The notes beneath the pieces were generated by a model, which did no database searches, had not been told where the DNA came from, and saw only the letters and a list, made by a program, of their open reading frames with translations. A program made the translations under genes and the position numbers. From Hydrocarboniphaga effusa AP103 (GTDB lineage: Bacteria > Pseudomonadota > Gammaproteobacteria > Nevskiales > Nevskiaceae), in NCBI RefSeq assembly GCF_000271305.1, contig NZ_AKGD01000004.1:620001-684000 (forward strand): 64,000 nt of DNA, given 5' to 3'. Of the stretch, positions 9,774 to 18,053 are shown piece after piece (the stretch's first letter is position 1; every line of letters starts with the position of its first letter).

Positions 9774-9817
9774 TTCGATCGATCTTCGATCCCGATATTT
9801 CGATCCTGATTTCGATC
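9774..9817. promoter_or_regulatory. Four TTCGATC direct repeats upstream of ppsA
   Basis: The heptamer TTCGATC occurs at 9774-9780, 9785-9791, 9799-9805 and 9811-9817. Start-to-start spacings are 11, 14 and 12 bases, about one helical turn. They end about 70 bases before the ppsA ATG, in the ppsR/ppsA divergent region. The regular spacing suggests a binding site for an oligomeric regulator of ppsA and/or ppsR. The regulator is unknown and function is inferred from position only. Confidence 0.45.
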
Positions 9818-9888
9818 TATTTTCCGAACCACGAATCACAGCCGCCGGAGTGCAATCAAACATGGGAAGCGACCACAACCTGGGTGCC

Positions 9889-12264
9889 ATGAGCAATAAC
9901 GTCCTGTGGTACTCACAACTCGGCATGAAGGACGTCGAGATTGTCGGTGGCAAGAACGCTTCGCTCGGCGAAATGATCGGCAACCTCGCCGCTTCCGGCG
10001 TCAAGGTGCCCAACGGCTTCGCCACCACGGCGTCGGCCTATCGCGAGTTCCTGGCCTTCGAAGGCCTGGCCGATCGCATCAACGGCCTGCTCGACGCGCT
10101 CGACGTCGACGACGTGCACGCCCTGGCCAAGACCGGCAAGGAGATCCGCGAAGCCGTCATCAAGGCGCCGTTCCCTGCCGAACTCGAAAAGGAAATCCGC
10201 GCCGCCTACGACGTGCTGCTCGCCGAGAGCACTTCGGAGATTTCGGTCGCCGTGCGCTCGTCCGCCACCGCCGAAGATTTGCCCGACGCGTCGTTCGCCG
10301 GCCAGCAGGAAACCTTCCTGAACGTGCAGGGCATCGACAACGTGCTCAAGGCGATCAAGGAAGTGTTCGCCTCGCTGTTCAACGACCGCGCGATCAGCTA
10401 CCGCGTGCACCAGAACTTCGCGCACAGCCAGGTCGCACTGAGCGCCGGCGTGCAGCGCATGGTGCGCTCCGACCGTGGCGCCTCGGGCGTCATGTTCACG
10501 ATGGACACCGAATCGGGCTTCCGTGACGCCGTGTTCATCACCGCCAGCTACGGCCTCGGCGAAGCCGTGGTCCAGGGCGCCGTGAACCCCGACGAGTTCT
10601 ACGCCTACAAGCCGGCGCTCAAGAGCGGCAAGCCGTCGGTGCTCAAGCGTGGCCTCGGCGAAAAAGCCAAGAAGATGGTCTACACCAAGGACCGCATGCT
10701 CGGCCGCACGGTCGAGTTCGTGCCGGTGTCGACCGAAGAGCGCCAGAAGTTCTGCATCACCGATTCCGATGTCGAGGAGCTCGCCAAGCAGGCGCTGATC
10801 ATCGAGAACCACTACGGCCGTCCGATGGACATCGAGTGGGGCAAGGACGGCGTCGACGGTGGCCTCTACATCCTGCAGGCGCGTCCCGAAACCGTGCAGA
10901 GCCGCGCTTCGGCCAGCACGCTGCGCCGCTACAAGCTCAAGGGCAAGAGCACGGTGCTGTCCGAAGGCCGCGCGATCGGCCAGAAAATCGGCGCCGGCCC
11001 GGTGCGCCTGCTCAAGTCGATCGACGAAATGGCCCGCGTGCAGGTCGGCGACGTGCTCGTCACCGACATGACCGATCCCGATTGGGAGCCGGTGATGAAG
11101 CGTGCGAGCGCCATCGTGACCAATCGCGGCGGCCGCACCTGCCATGCCGCGATCATCGCGCGCGAGCTCGGCATTCCGGCCGTGGTCGGCTGCGGCGACG
11201 CCACCAGCGTGCTCAAGGACGGCCAGCTCGTGACCGTGTCCTGCGCCGAAGGCGATACCGGCCATATCTACGACGGCAACATCGACTTCCAGGTCGACGA
11301 AATCGCCCTCGACAAGATGCCCGAAGTGCCGGTCAAGATCATGATGAACGTCGGCACGCCCGAACAGGCGTTCGACTTCGCCGCGCTGCCGCACAAGGGT
11401 GTCGGCCTGGCCCGCACCGAGTTCATCGTCAACCGCCAGATCGGCATTCACCCGCAGGCGCTGCTCGAACTCGACCAGCAGCCGGCCGACGTCAAGCGCA
11501 CCATCGATTCGATGATCGCGGCCTACGCTTCGCCGAAGGACTACTTCGTCAAGCGCCTCGCCGAAGGCGTCGCCACGATCGCGGCCGCGTTCGCGCCGGA
11601 ACCGGTGATCGTGCGCATGTCCGACTTCAAGTCCAACGAGTACGCCAATCTCGTCGGCGGCAAGCGTTACGAGCCGCACGAAGAGAACCCGATGATCGGC
11701 TTCCGCGGCGCCTCGCGCTACATCAGCGAGAGCTTCCGCCCGTGCTTCGACATGGAATGCGAAGCGCTCAAGTTCGTGCGCGACGAAATGGGGCTCACCA
11801 ACCTCAAGATCATGATTCCGTTCGTGCGCACGATCAGCGAAGCCAAGCGCGTGATCGAGATCCTCGCCGAGAACGGCCTCAAGCGCGGCGAAAACGGCCT
11901 GCAGGTCATCATGATGTGCGAGCTGCCGAGCAATGCGGTGCTGGCGGACCAGTTCCTCGAGTACTTCGACGGCTTCTCGATCGGCTCCAACGACATGACC
12001 CAGCTCACGCTCGGTCTGGATCGCGACTCCGGCCTCATCGCGCACCTGTTCGACGAGCGCAACGACGCGGTCAAGGTCATGCTGTCGATGGCGATCTCGG
12101 CGTGCAAGAAGCACGGCAAGTACGTCGGCATCTGCGGCCAGGGCCCGTCGGATCATCCGGACCTCGCCAAGTGGCTGCTGGATCAGGGCATCGAATCGAT
12201 GTCGCTGAACCCGGACACGGTCGTCGAGACCTGGCTGTTCCTGGCCGGCCAGAACGTCAGCTAA
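9889..12264 (+). CDS. ppsA: Phosphoenolpyruvate synthase
   Basis: This enzyme converts pyruvate, ATP and water to PEP, AMP and Pi for gluconeogenesis. The chosen start gives 791 residues beginning MSNNVLWYSQLGMKD, which parallels the E. coli N-terminus. An in-frame ATG at 9862 has a better GGAG at 9847-9850 and would add nine residues, so the start is uncertain. The order is an N-terminal ATP-binding domain (AVRSSATAEDLPDASFAGQQ), a swivelling phosphohistidine domain (GGRTCHAAIIAREL) and a C-terminal PEP/pyruvate barrel ending GICGQGPSDHPD. PpsR is encoded divergently. Confidence 0.96.
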   Translation: MSNNVLWYSQLGMKDVEIVGGKNASLGEMIGNLAASGVKVPNGFATTASAYREFLAFEGLADRINGLLDALDVDDVHALAKTGKEIREAVIKAPFPAELEKEIRAAYDVLLAESTSEISVAVRSSATAEDLPDASFAGQQETFLNVQGIDNVLKAIKEVFASLFNDRAISYRVHQNFAHSQVALSAGVQRMVRSDRGASGVMFTMDTESGFRDAVFITASYGLGEAVVQGAVNPDEFYAYKPALKSGKPSVLKRGLGEKAKKMVYTKDRMLGRTVEFVPVSTEERQKFCITDSDVEELAKQALIIENHYGRPMDIEWGKDGVDGGLYILQARPETVQSRASASTLRRYKLKGKSTVLSEGRAIGQKIGAGPVRLLKSIDEMARVQVGDVLVTDMTDPDWEPVMKRASAIVTNRGGRTCHAAIIARELGIPAVVGCGDATSVLKDGQLVTVSCAEGDTGHIYDGNIDFQVDEIALDKMPEVPVKIMMNVGTPEQAFDFAALPHKGVGLARTEFIVNRQIGIHPQALLELDQQPADVKRTIDSMIAAYASPKDYFVKRLAEGVATIAAAFAPEPVIVRMSDFKSNEYANLVGGKRYEPHEENPMIGFRGASRYISESFRPCFDMECEALKFVRDEMGLTNLKIMIPFVRTISEAKRVIEILAENGLKRGENGLQVIMMCELPSNAVLADQFLEYFDGFSIGSNDMTQLTLGLDRDSGLIAHLFDERNDAVKVMLSMAISACKKHGKYVGICGQGPSDHPDLAKWLLDQGIESMSLNPDTVVETWLFLAGQNVS

Positions 12265-12276
12265 GGGACGGCACCG

Positions 12277-12936
12277 ATGCGCTTCGGCGCGTTGGTGGCA
12301 ACGGCGCTGCTCGCATTCTGCGGCAGCGCCGTTTTCGTTGATGAGGCTCGCGCGGACGGCGTCCCGCGCGGCTTCGATGGACACTTTGATTATTGGGTAC
12401 TGGCACTGTCATGGTCTCCGCAGCATTGCGCGACGACGCAGAAGCCCGATACCACCCAGTGCGGAGCCCAGCGCTCCTACGGCTTCGTCGTGCATGGCCT
12501 TTGGCCGCAGTACGAGCGCGGATTTCCCAGCAGCTGCGGCAAAGCGGCCTACGTCCCAGAGGCGCTGATCGACAGCCTGCTGCCGATCATGCCGAGCAAA
12601 CCGCTGATCCTGCACGAGTGGCGCAAGCACGGGACCTGCAGCGGTCTCGATGCGCAGCATTATTTCGGCAAGCTGCGGCAGGTCTTCGAGAAGTTGAGGA
12701 TTCCTTCGGTATATCGCGCTCTCGATCAACCGCTGCTGCAGGCACCGCAGCAGATCGAATCCGAGTGGATGCGCAGCAATCCCGGCCTGCGGGCCGATGG
12801 CATCGCCCTGCAATGCAGCGGGCGCTATTTTTCCGAGCTGCGCATCTGCTACGACCGCCAGATGGACCCGCGCGCCTGCGGCCGCGACCTCGACGATCGT
12901 TGCGACGCGCAGGCCTTGTTCAGGCCGCTGCGCTGA
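12277..12936 (+). CDS. Secreted ribonuclease T2 (RNase I family)
   Basis: The 219-residue protein has an N-terminal signal peptide (about residues 1-26). Both T2 active-site segments are present: CAS I VVHGLWPQ with His73 and CAS II LHEWRKHGTC with His113, Glu114 and His118. Several cysteines fit periplasmic disulphides. The enzyme would cleave RNA with little base preference through 2',3'-cyclic phosphates, probably for scavenging. It starts 12 bases after the ppsA stop, so it may be cotranscribed, although no functional link is evident. It is convergent with the histidine kinase. Confidence 0.92.
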   Translation: MRFGALVATALLAFCGSAVFVDEARADGVPRGFDGHFDYWVLALSWSPQHCATTQKPDTTQCGAQRSYGFVVHGLWPQYERGFPSSCGKAAYVPEALIDSLLPIMPSKPLILHEWRKHGTCSGLDAQHYFGKLRQVFEKLRIPSVYRALDQPLLQAPQQIESEWMRSNPGLRADGIALQCSGRYFSELRICYDRQMDPRACGRDLDDRCDAQALFRPLR

Positions 12937-12943
12937 AGCGCGG

Positions 12944-14137
12944 TCAGTGCACCGCCGCGAGTCGCGGCACGCTCGGCGAGGTCGGCATGATGGGTTCGCG
13001 CGGCAGGCGAACATGGAACTCGGTGCCCTCGCCGACGCCGGGCGACTCGGCCCAGATTTCGCCGCCGTGGTGGCGCACGATCTTGCGGCAGATCGCCAGG
13101 CCGATGCCGGTGCCCTCGTAGTCGTCGGCGGAATGCAGGCGGCGGAACACCGCGAAGATCGTTTCGAGCTGGTCTTTCGGCACGCCGATGCCGTTGTCCT
13201 TGACCAGCAGGTGCCACTGCGAACCTTCCGGCCAGATGCTCACGTGCACCTCGGGCACCACGCCGGGCTTGTGGAATTTGGTGGCGTTGTCGATGAGGTT
13301 CTGGAACAGCTGGGCGAGCAAGCTGTGATCGGCCTTGATGCTCGGCAAGCCTTCGTCCACTTTGACCACCGCCTCGCGGCTGCGAATCACCGGATCGAGC
13401 GCGGCCAGTGCGCGATCGATCGGCGCTTTCAGCGGACCGACCGTGAACGTGGCTTCGCCGCGGCCCACGCGCGAAAGCGAGAGCAGATCGTTGATGAGCG
13501 TCTGCATCTGGCGCACGCCCTTGTCGATGAAGTCGAGGAACTCGACACCGTCGCCATCGAGCTTGTCTTTATAGCGGCGCATGAGCAGCTGCGAAAAGCC
13601 CGAGACGTTGCGCAACGGCGCCTGCAGATCGTGCGAGGTGATATAGGCGAACTGCTCGAGTTCCTGCACCGCACGCTTGAGCTCGGACAACGAACGGTGC
13701 AGATCGTTTTCGGCGCCCTCGCGCAATTTGATCTCTTCGCGCAGGCGCTGATTCGCCGCTTCGAGTTCCTGGGGCGAGCGCATCGACAACAGCTTGGGAA
13801 CAAGCGGCAGAATCGCGATCGCCGTCGCGAGCGATACCAGCGCGGTCAAAGCGCGCTCCCAGCCCTGCAACCAGTACAGCGGCTTCCAGATCACCAGGAT
13901 ATCGAGCAAATGCCCGGTACCGCACAGAATGATGAAAGCTGCGAACAACACGATCGCCCAGTTGAACGAGAGCTTGGCGCGCGCGCGCCGCACCAGATAC
14001 AACAGCGAAATCGGGATCATGAAATACGCGAGCGCGATGATCAGATCGGAGATCACGTGCAAGGCAATCAAGTCGGGCTGCCGCAGATAGCAAACTCCGT
14101 GCGGCAGAAACGCGCCAGTGTCGAGCAGGGCTCGCAT
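12944..14137 (-). CDS. Histidine kinase with an ethylene-receptor-like membrane domain
   Basis: The 397-residue protein has three hydrophobic segments (about residues 23-49, 58-84 and 95-118), a coiled linker, HisKA with His169 (ITSHDLQAPL) and a full HATPase (NLIDNATKF, DNGIGVP, GTGIGLAI). The membrane part closely resembles the ethylene-binding domain of plant ETR1. ISD with D31, AYF with Y38, FIILCG with C72 and H76 correspond to ETR1 D25, Y32, C65 and H69, the last pair being the Cu(I) ligands. Similarity continues through VPKLLSMRS. The kinase probably phosphorylates the response regulators encoded just upstream on the same strand. The ligand is an inference from these residues. Confidence 0.88.
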   Translation of the reverse strand: MRALLDTGAFLPHGVCYLRQPDLIALHVISDLIIALAYFMIPISLLYLVRRARAKLSFNWAIVLFAAFIILCGTGHLLDILVIWKPLYWLQGWERALTALVSLATAIAILPLVPKLLSMRSPQELEAANQRLREEIKLREGAENDLHRSLSELKRAVQELEQFAYITSHDLQAPLRNVSGFSQLLMRRYKDKLDGDGVEFLDFIDKGVRQMQTLINDLLSLSRVGRGEATFTVGPLKAPIDRALAALDPVIRSREAVVKVDEGLPSIKADHSLLAQLFQNLIDNATKFHKPGVVPEVHVSIWPEGSQWHLLVKDNGIGVPKDQLETIFAVFRRLHSADDYEGTGIGLAICRKIVRHHGGEIWAESPGVGEGTEFHVRLPREPIMPTSPSVPRLAAVH

Positions 14138-14220
14138 GCAGATGTCCTTCTAGCGTCTGGTCTTCGGGTACGACTCTTTACTGAGTGGCGACGGCATGCA
14201 CCGAGCGTTGCACCGGCTTA

Positions 14221-14242
14221 GCCGGCCTTATCAAAGGCCGGC
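14221..14242 (-). terminator. GC-rich hairpin at the 3' end of the GGDEF/EAL gene
   Basis: A perfect 9-base inverted repeat (GCCGGCCTT/AAGGCCGGC) with a 4-base loop overlaps the stop of the cyclase gene and precedes the kinase gene by about 80 bases. There is no good T-tract, so it may be a weak terminator or an mRNA-stabilising structure that lowers kinase expression relative to the regulators. Confidence 0.35.
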
Positions 14243-15976
14243 CGGCGTCATTGCGAGCCTCGCAGGCAGATCACCTGCACTTTCGAATCCGCAAAAGAGC
14301 TGTCCCTGCATCAACACGCAACCCATCATCTGCAGCATGACACGATCGTCCACACTTTCGACACCCGTGGCGATCACCGGCACTCCCAGCGCGCTGGCCG
14401 CACCGAGCACCGCCGTGGTGAAGCGGCGCATCGAGCCCTGCAAGCCTTCTTCGTTGAGCGCGCGCAGCACATGGCGGCCAAGCTTGAGTCCATCGAACTG
14501 CACCGCGGTCAGCCATTTGAGCGATTGGCCGTCCGGCCCGAACTGATCGAGCACCACGCCAAAGCCCTGGTCACGCGCCCTCCGCAAATGCGTGATGATC
14601 CGATGGCTGGTCTCGCCTTCGAGCGCCGGCATCGGCACTTCGAGGCGCACTTCACCGGGCTTCACGCCAGCGGCTTCGGCGACCGCGAGCAACGAAGGCA
14701 CGAGTCGGTCGTCAGCAAGTTCGATGGCCGAGAGATTGATCGCGATCTGGTCGGCGACAATGCCTTGTGCTCGCCAGGCATGCCATTGATAGAAAGCCTT
14801 TACCGCGACGTGCAGGCCGATCTCGACGAGATAGCCGCTGCTCTCGGCGCTGCGCAGGAACTCGTCCGGACGCTGCACGCCATCGCCCCGATTCCAGCGC
14901 AGCAAGGCTTCGACGCCGACGAAGCGCTGCTCGACCGCGTTGACCCACGGATGAAACAACAACAGGAACTGATCGTTTTCGAGCGCATCGCTGAGCTCGA
15001 CTTTGATGTCGGCCGCGCGCGCCGGGCTGTCGACGTCCTGCGCGTCGTAGATGGCGACGCCACCGCCACCGCGCTTGGCCTGGTACATCGCGCGATCACC
15101 GCGCTCGAGCAGCTCGTCGAGCGTGTCGCCATGCTGCGGATGGAACACCACGCCGACGCTGGCATCGAGATCGATGACGTGGTCGCCGATCTGGCGGATC
15201 GCCATCACGCGCTCACGCAAGCGATGCGCAATGACGCCGGCCTCGCCGTGATCTTCGACCGGCCAGAGCAGCACCAGAAACTCATCGCCACCGACGCGCG
15301 CGACGGTGTCGGTGGCGCGCACCGATTCGTTGAGCACCTCGGCCACGCGAATCAGCAGCTGATCGCCGATCTGGTGGCCGTGCTGATCGTTGACGCGCTT
15401 GAAGCCATCCAGATCCAGATAGCAGATCGCGAACGCGCGGCCGGCACGTTGAGACTGCGCAAGCAGCTGGCGCACGCGATCGTAGAACAGCTCGCGATTC
15501 GCCAGACCGGTGAGGCTGTCGTGGCTGGCCCGATGGAACTCGCGATGGCGTTGATCCTCGAGCTCGTGCACGTGCTTGTTGCGCTCGATCGCATGGCGCA
15601 GCAGGCGAACCATCTTGGCACCATCGAGATGGCCCTTGATTAGGTACTCCTGGGCACCGAGCCGAATCGCCTCGGCGGCCAGATGCTCGTCGTCGTTGCC
15701 GGTCAGCACGATGATCGCGGCCCTGCGATCGATGGCGCGCAGCGCTTCGACGTTGCCGACTCCGCGCCCATCCGGCAGACCGAGATCGACGAGCACGCAG
15801 GTGAAGCTGTAGCGGCTCATTTCGGCGCAGGCTTCGGCCAGCGTGCGTACGGTGCGAATGACGATGTTCTCGACGCCGCCGACTTCCTTGAAACTTTCCG
15901 CGAGCAGCCGCGCGTCGGCCGGGTTGTCCTCCACCAGCAACACGCCCAATGGAGGCAAGCGGCCGCTGGCGCTCAC
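14231..15976 (-). CDS. Response regulator with GGDEF and degenerate EAL domains (probable diguanylate cyclase)
   Basis: The 581-residue protein has a receiver domain (residues 10-130, phospho-acceptor Asp64 in VLVDLGLPDG), a GGDEF domain (about 145-310) and an EAL domain (about 325-575). The GGDEF motif at 229-233 is intact, and an RxxD product-inhibition site (RATD, 220-223) lies five residues before it, so c-di-GMP synthesis is likely. The EAL domain keeps EAL at 356-358. It has DQFG instead of DDFG (477-480), LKLG instead of LKID (497-500) and ATGVE instead of AEGVE (536-540), so phosphodiesterase activity is unlikely. Its start overlaps the upstream receiver gene by four bases. Confidence 0.92.
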   Translation of the reverse strand: MSASGRLPPLGVLLVEDNPADARLLAESFKEVGGVENIVIRTVRTLAEACAEMSRYSFTCVLVDLGLPDGRGVGNVEALRAIDRRAAIIVLTGNDDEHLAAEAIRLGAQEYLIKGHLDGAKMVRLLRHAIERNKHVHELEDQRHREFHRASHDSLTGLANRELFYDRVRQLLAQSQRAGRAFAICYLDLDGFKRVNDQHGHQIGDQLLIRVAEVLNESVRATDTVARVGGDEFLVLLWPVEDHGEAGVIAHRLRERVMAIRQIGDHVIDLDASVGVVFHPQHGDTLDELLERGDRAMYQAKRGGGGVAIYDAQDVDSPARAADIKVELSDALENDQFLLLFHPWVNAVEQRFVGVEALLRWNRGDGVQRPDEFLRSAESSGYLVEIGLHVAVKAFYQWHAWRAQGIVADQIAINLSAIELADDRLVPSLLAVAEAAGVKPGEVRLEVPMPALEGETSHRIITHLRRARDQGFGVVLDQFGPDGQSLKWLTAVQFDGLKLGRHVLRALNEEGLQGSMRRFTTAVLGAASALGVPVIATGVESVDDRVMLQMMGCVLMQGQLFCGFESAGDLPARLAMTPAGL

Positions 15977-16428
15977 ACCGGGCTCCGCTGCGGCAGCTGC
16001 ACCGCTCCGAGCCAGAAATCGCGAATCATCATCGCCAGCCGGGAGAATTCGAGCAGATCGACCGGTTTGGTCAGAAACGCATTCGCATGCGCTTCGTAGC
16101 AGGCGGCGATGTCACTTTCGGCGCGCGAGGTGGTCAGCACGATCACGGGAATGCGGCGCAGGCCCGGCGTCTGTTTGATCTGCGCCAGTACCTCGTGGCC
16201 TGACAGCCGAGGCAGGTTCAGATCGAGCAGGATCAGGTCAGGGCGCGGAAGATTGGCGTACTCGCCTTCGCGACGCACCATGCGCATGGCCTGGTCGCCA
16301 TCGCGCGCCACGAGCATGCCGTCGGAGACTCCCGCCTCCTCGAGCACTTCGCAGGCCAGCCGGACGTCGGCCGGATTGTCCTCCACCAGCAGGATCACCG
16401 GCTTGCCTAGTTGAGAGAGACCCGTCAT
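15973..16428 (-). CDS. Single-domain response regulator (Rcp1-like)
   Basis: The 151-residue protein is a lone receiver domain with the acidic pocket LVEDNPAD, phospho-acceptor Asp69 (LILLDLNLPRLSG), the switch Thr at about 100 and Lys121 in FLTKPVDL. It has no output domain, so it probably acts by protein contact or as a phosphate shuttle or sink. It is the first gene of the three-gene minus-strand operon and overlaps the GGDEF/EAL gene (ATGA-type). The EDNPAD style is typical of regulators paired with light- or ligand-sensing kinases. Confidence 0.93.
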   Translation of the reverse strand: MTGLSQLGKPVILLVEDNPADVRLACEVLEEAGVSDGMLVARDGDQAMRMVRREGEYANLPRPDLILLDLNLPRLSGHEVLAQIKQTPGLRRIPVIVLTTSRAESDIAACYEAHANAFLTKPVDLLEFSRLAMMIRDFWLGAVQLPQRSPV

Positions 16429-16556
16429 GTATTTTTAACCTCATCTGCGGGCTGAACCCGGCAGATTTACCGAGCATCGGCACGAATCGTATTCCAGGCG
16501 TCTGACGGTGAGGTCACCATCGGCCGGCCCGGCCCTGCCGTCAGTCCGCTTTCCCT

Positions 16557-17333
16557 TCAAAGCGCCGATTCAGGCGGAAGCGTCAAATCCTCGACGACGG
16601 CTCCGGGATGTTGCAACAGGCGTTCCCGGAACCAGCGAAACGCCCGCGCCGCCTGCTCCGGCTGGCCCTTGATGCCGAACTCGATGTGCCGAGTCCGCTC
16701 GCCGTTGCCGCGGCTCGGCAGGCTCGACAGGCTTACGCCGGGAAATTCGGCGAGCACCTGCTCCATCAGGTACAGCAGGTCGCCCTCGCCCGAGGTGCCG
16801 AGCGCCCTGAGCGTGTACTCGACGCGCGGCTGCTCGCGATGCAGGTGCTTCAGATGGGTATCGAGCACCTGCTCGAGCATCGGCCAGGCCATTTCGGGAA
16901 AGCCCGGCACGCAATAGATACCGGCGATGTGAAAGCCCGCTACCCGATTGATCGGATTGGGAATCAGCCCGGCACCCTGTGGAAACTCGGCCATGATCAC
17001 GCGGTTCGGAAACGCGCGCTCTCCGTATTCGTTGACGATCAGGGCCACCGCTTCCTCGTGAGGAACCACGGGCAGATTCAGCGCCCGGGCGACTGCCTGG
17101 CGAGTGCGATCGTCCGGCGTGGCGCCGATGCCCCCGCAGGACAAAACCACGTCGCCGCGCCCGAGCAGCTGGCTCACGGTTTCGGCGATCCGGGCTTCGT
17201 CGTCTCCGACGATGCGCAGCTCGTCGAGCTCCATGCCGCGAGCCGCCAGCAATTCGCGAACCTTCGAAAAATGGCGGTCCTGTCGCTTGCCCGACAAAAT
17301 TTCGTCGCCAACGATCATCAGGGTGATGGCCAT
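16557..17333 (-). CDS. CinA N-terminal / molybdopterin-binding-like domain protein
   Basis: The 258-residue protein starts ITLMIVGDEILSGKRQD and has the CinA/MoaB-like motif DVVLSCGGIGATPDDRTRQAV, followed by the PFPEM-like segment YCVPGFPEMAW. It is only the MoaB-like part of CinA. The C-terminal nicotinamide-nucleotide amidase domain is absent, as in several gammaproteobacterial family members. The ligand is likely a nucleotide or pterin, and the physiological role is uncertain. grxD lies 101 bases upstream on the same strand. Confidence 0.85.
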   Translation of the reverse strand: MAITLMIVGDEILSGKRQDRHFSKVRELLAARGMELDELRIVGDDEARIAETVSQLLGRGDVVLSCGGIGATPDDRTRQAVARALNLPVVPHEEAVALIVNEYGERAFPNRVIMAEFPQGAGLIPNPINRVAGFHIAGIYCVPGFPEMAWPMLEQVLDTHLKHLHREQPRVEYTLRALGTSGEGDLLYLMEQVLAEFPGVSLSSLPSRGNGERTRHIEFGIKGQPEQAARAFRWFRERLLQHPGAVVEDLTLPPESAL

Positions 17334-17375
17334 CGAGCTTCTCCGTGTGCCGGACTTCCGGCGGGGCGTAAACGA

Positions 17376-17402
17376 CGATGCCCGCGACTGGCGCGGGCAT
17401 CG
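17376..17402 (-). terminator. 11-base-pair hairpin between grxD and the CinA-like gene
   Basis: CGATGCCCGCG and CGCGGGCATCG form a perfect inverted repeat around a 5-base loop. It sits 33 bases after the grxD stop. The downstream T-tract is poor (TCGTTTA), so it could be a leaky terminator or an RNA-processing barrier. Confidence 0.45.
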
Positions 17403-17434
17403 AAGGCGGGATCTGCGGCTTTCAGCGTCGAAGC

Positions 17435-17761
17435 TCAGGCGGCCTTGGCGGTCGCAGCCTCCTGCAACATCTTCTGCAACTCGCCTGACTGATGCAGGTC
17501 GAGCGTGATGTCGCAGCCGCCGACGAGTTCGCCCTTGACGTACAGCTGCGGAAAGGTCGGCCAGTTGGCGAACTTCGGGAGGGCGCGGTAGATCTCCTCG
17601 TCCTCATAGATATTCACGAAGGCGTACTCGACGCCGCAGGAATTGAGCGCCTGAGTGGCGCGGGCCGAGAACCCGCATTGCGGGAAATCCGGCGTGCCCT
17701 TCATGTAGATGATGATGGGGTTGTCGGTGACTTGCTTCTTGATGCGTTCCAGAGCATCCAT
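17435..17761 (-). CDS. grxD: Monothiol CGFS glutaredoxin (Grx4)
   Basis: The 108-residue protein carries the CGFS active site in FPQCGFSARATQAL, the cis-Pro region WPTFPQLYVKG and the glutathione-binding GGCDITLDL. Class II monothiol glutaredoxins bind a 2Fe-2S cluster with glutathione and pass it to apo-proteins, often with BolA, which is encoded at 5.5 kb. The ATG at 17761 follows a strong GGAGGG and matches the family start. An upstream in-frame ATG would add 43 residues of unrelated sequence. Confidence 0.94.
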   Translation of the reverse strand: MDALERIKKQVTDNPIIIYMKGTPDFPQCGFSARATQALNSCGVEYAFVNIYEDEEIYRALPKFANWPTFPQLYVKGELVGGCDITLDLHQSGELQKMLQEAATAKAA

Positions 17762-18053
17762 GACACCCTCCAGTGAGTGCGTAGGGGAGGAATTGCGGCC
17801 GCGGATTATAAGCGGCTTGGGCGAACCCCGCTGAAAACTCGCCGGAACGCTCATGAGCAAGAACCATTCCCGCCCGCGCCGCGACAGCAAGCCTGCGTCA
17901 AGCCAGCCTGTTGAAACTGATGGAAGGCGGCTTTATCGTGTCGCCGCGCGTCCACCCGCTGTCTAGTGGTCTATCCAAGTGGGACGCTCAGGATCAACCC
18001 CATCATCGAGCCAGCTGCCAAGCACCATTGGCCCGCCAGAGACAAGGAATATC

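Noticed and set aside
17762..18053. A plus-strand small gene before sodB
   Set aside because: The open frame here runs into sodB and contributes an unrelated N-terminus. The AAGGA site and family alignment put the start at 18054, so this is promoter DNA.
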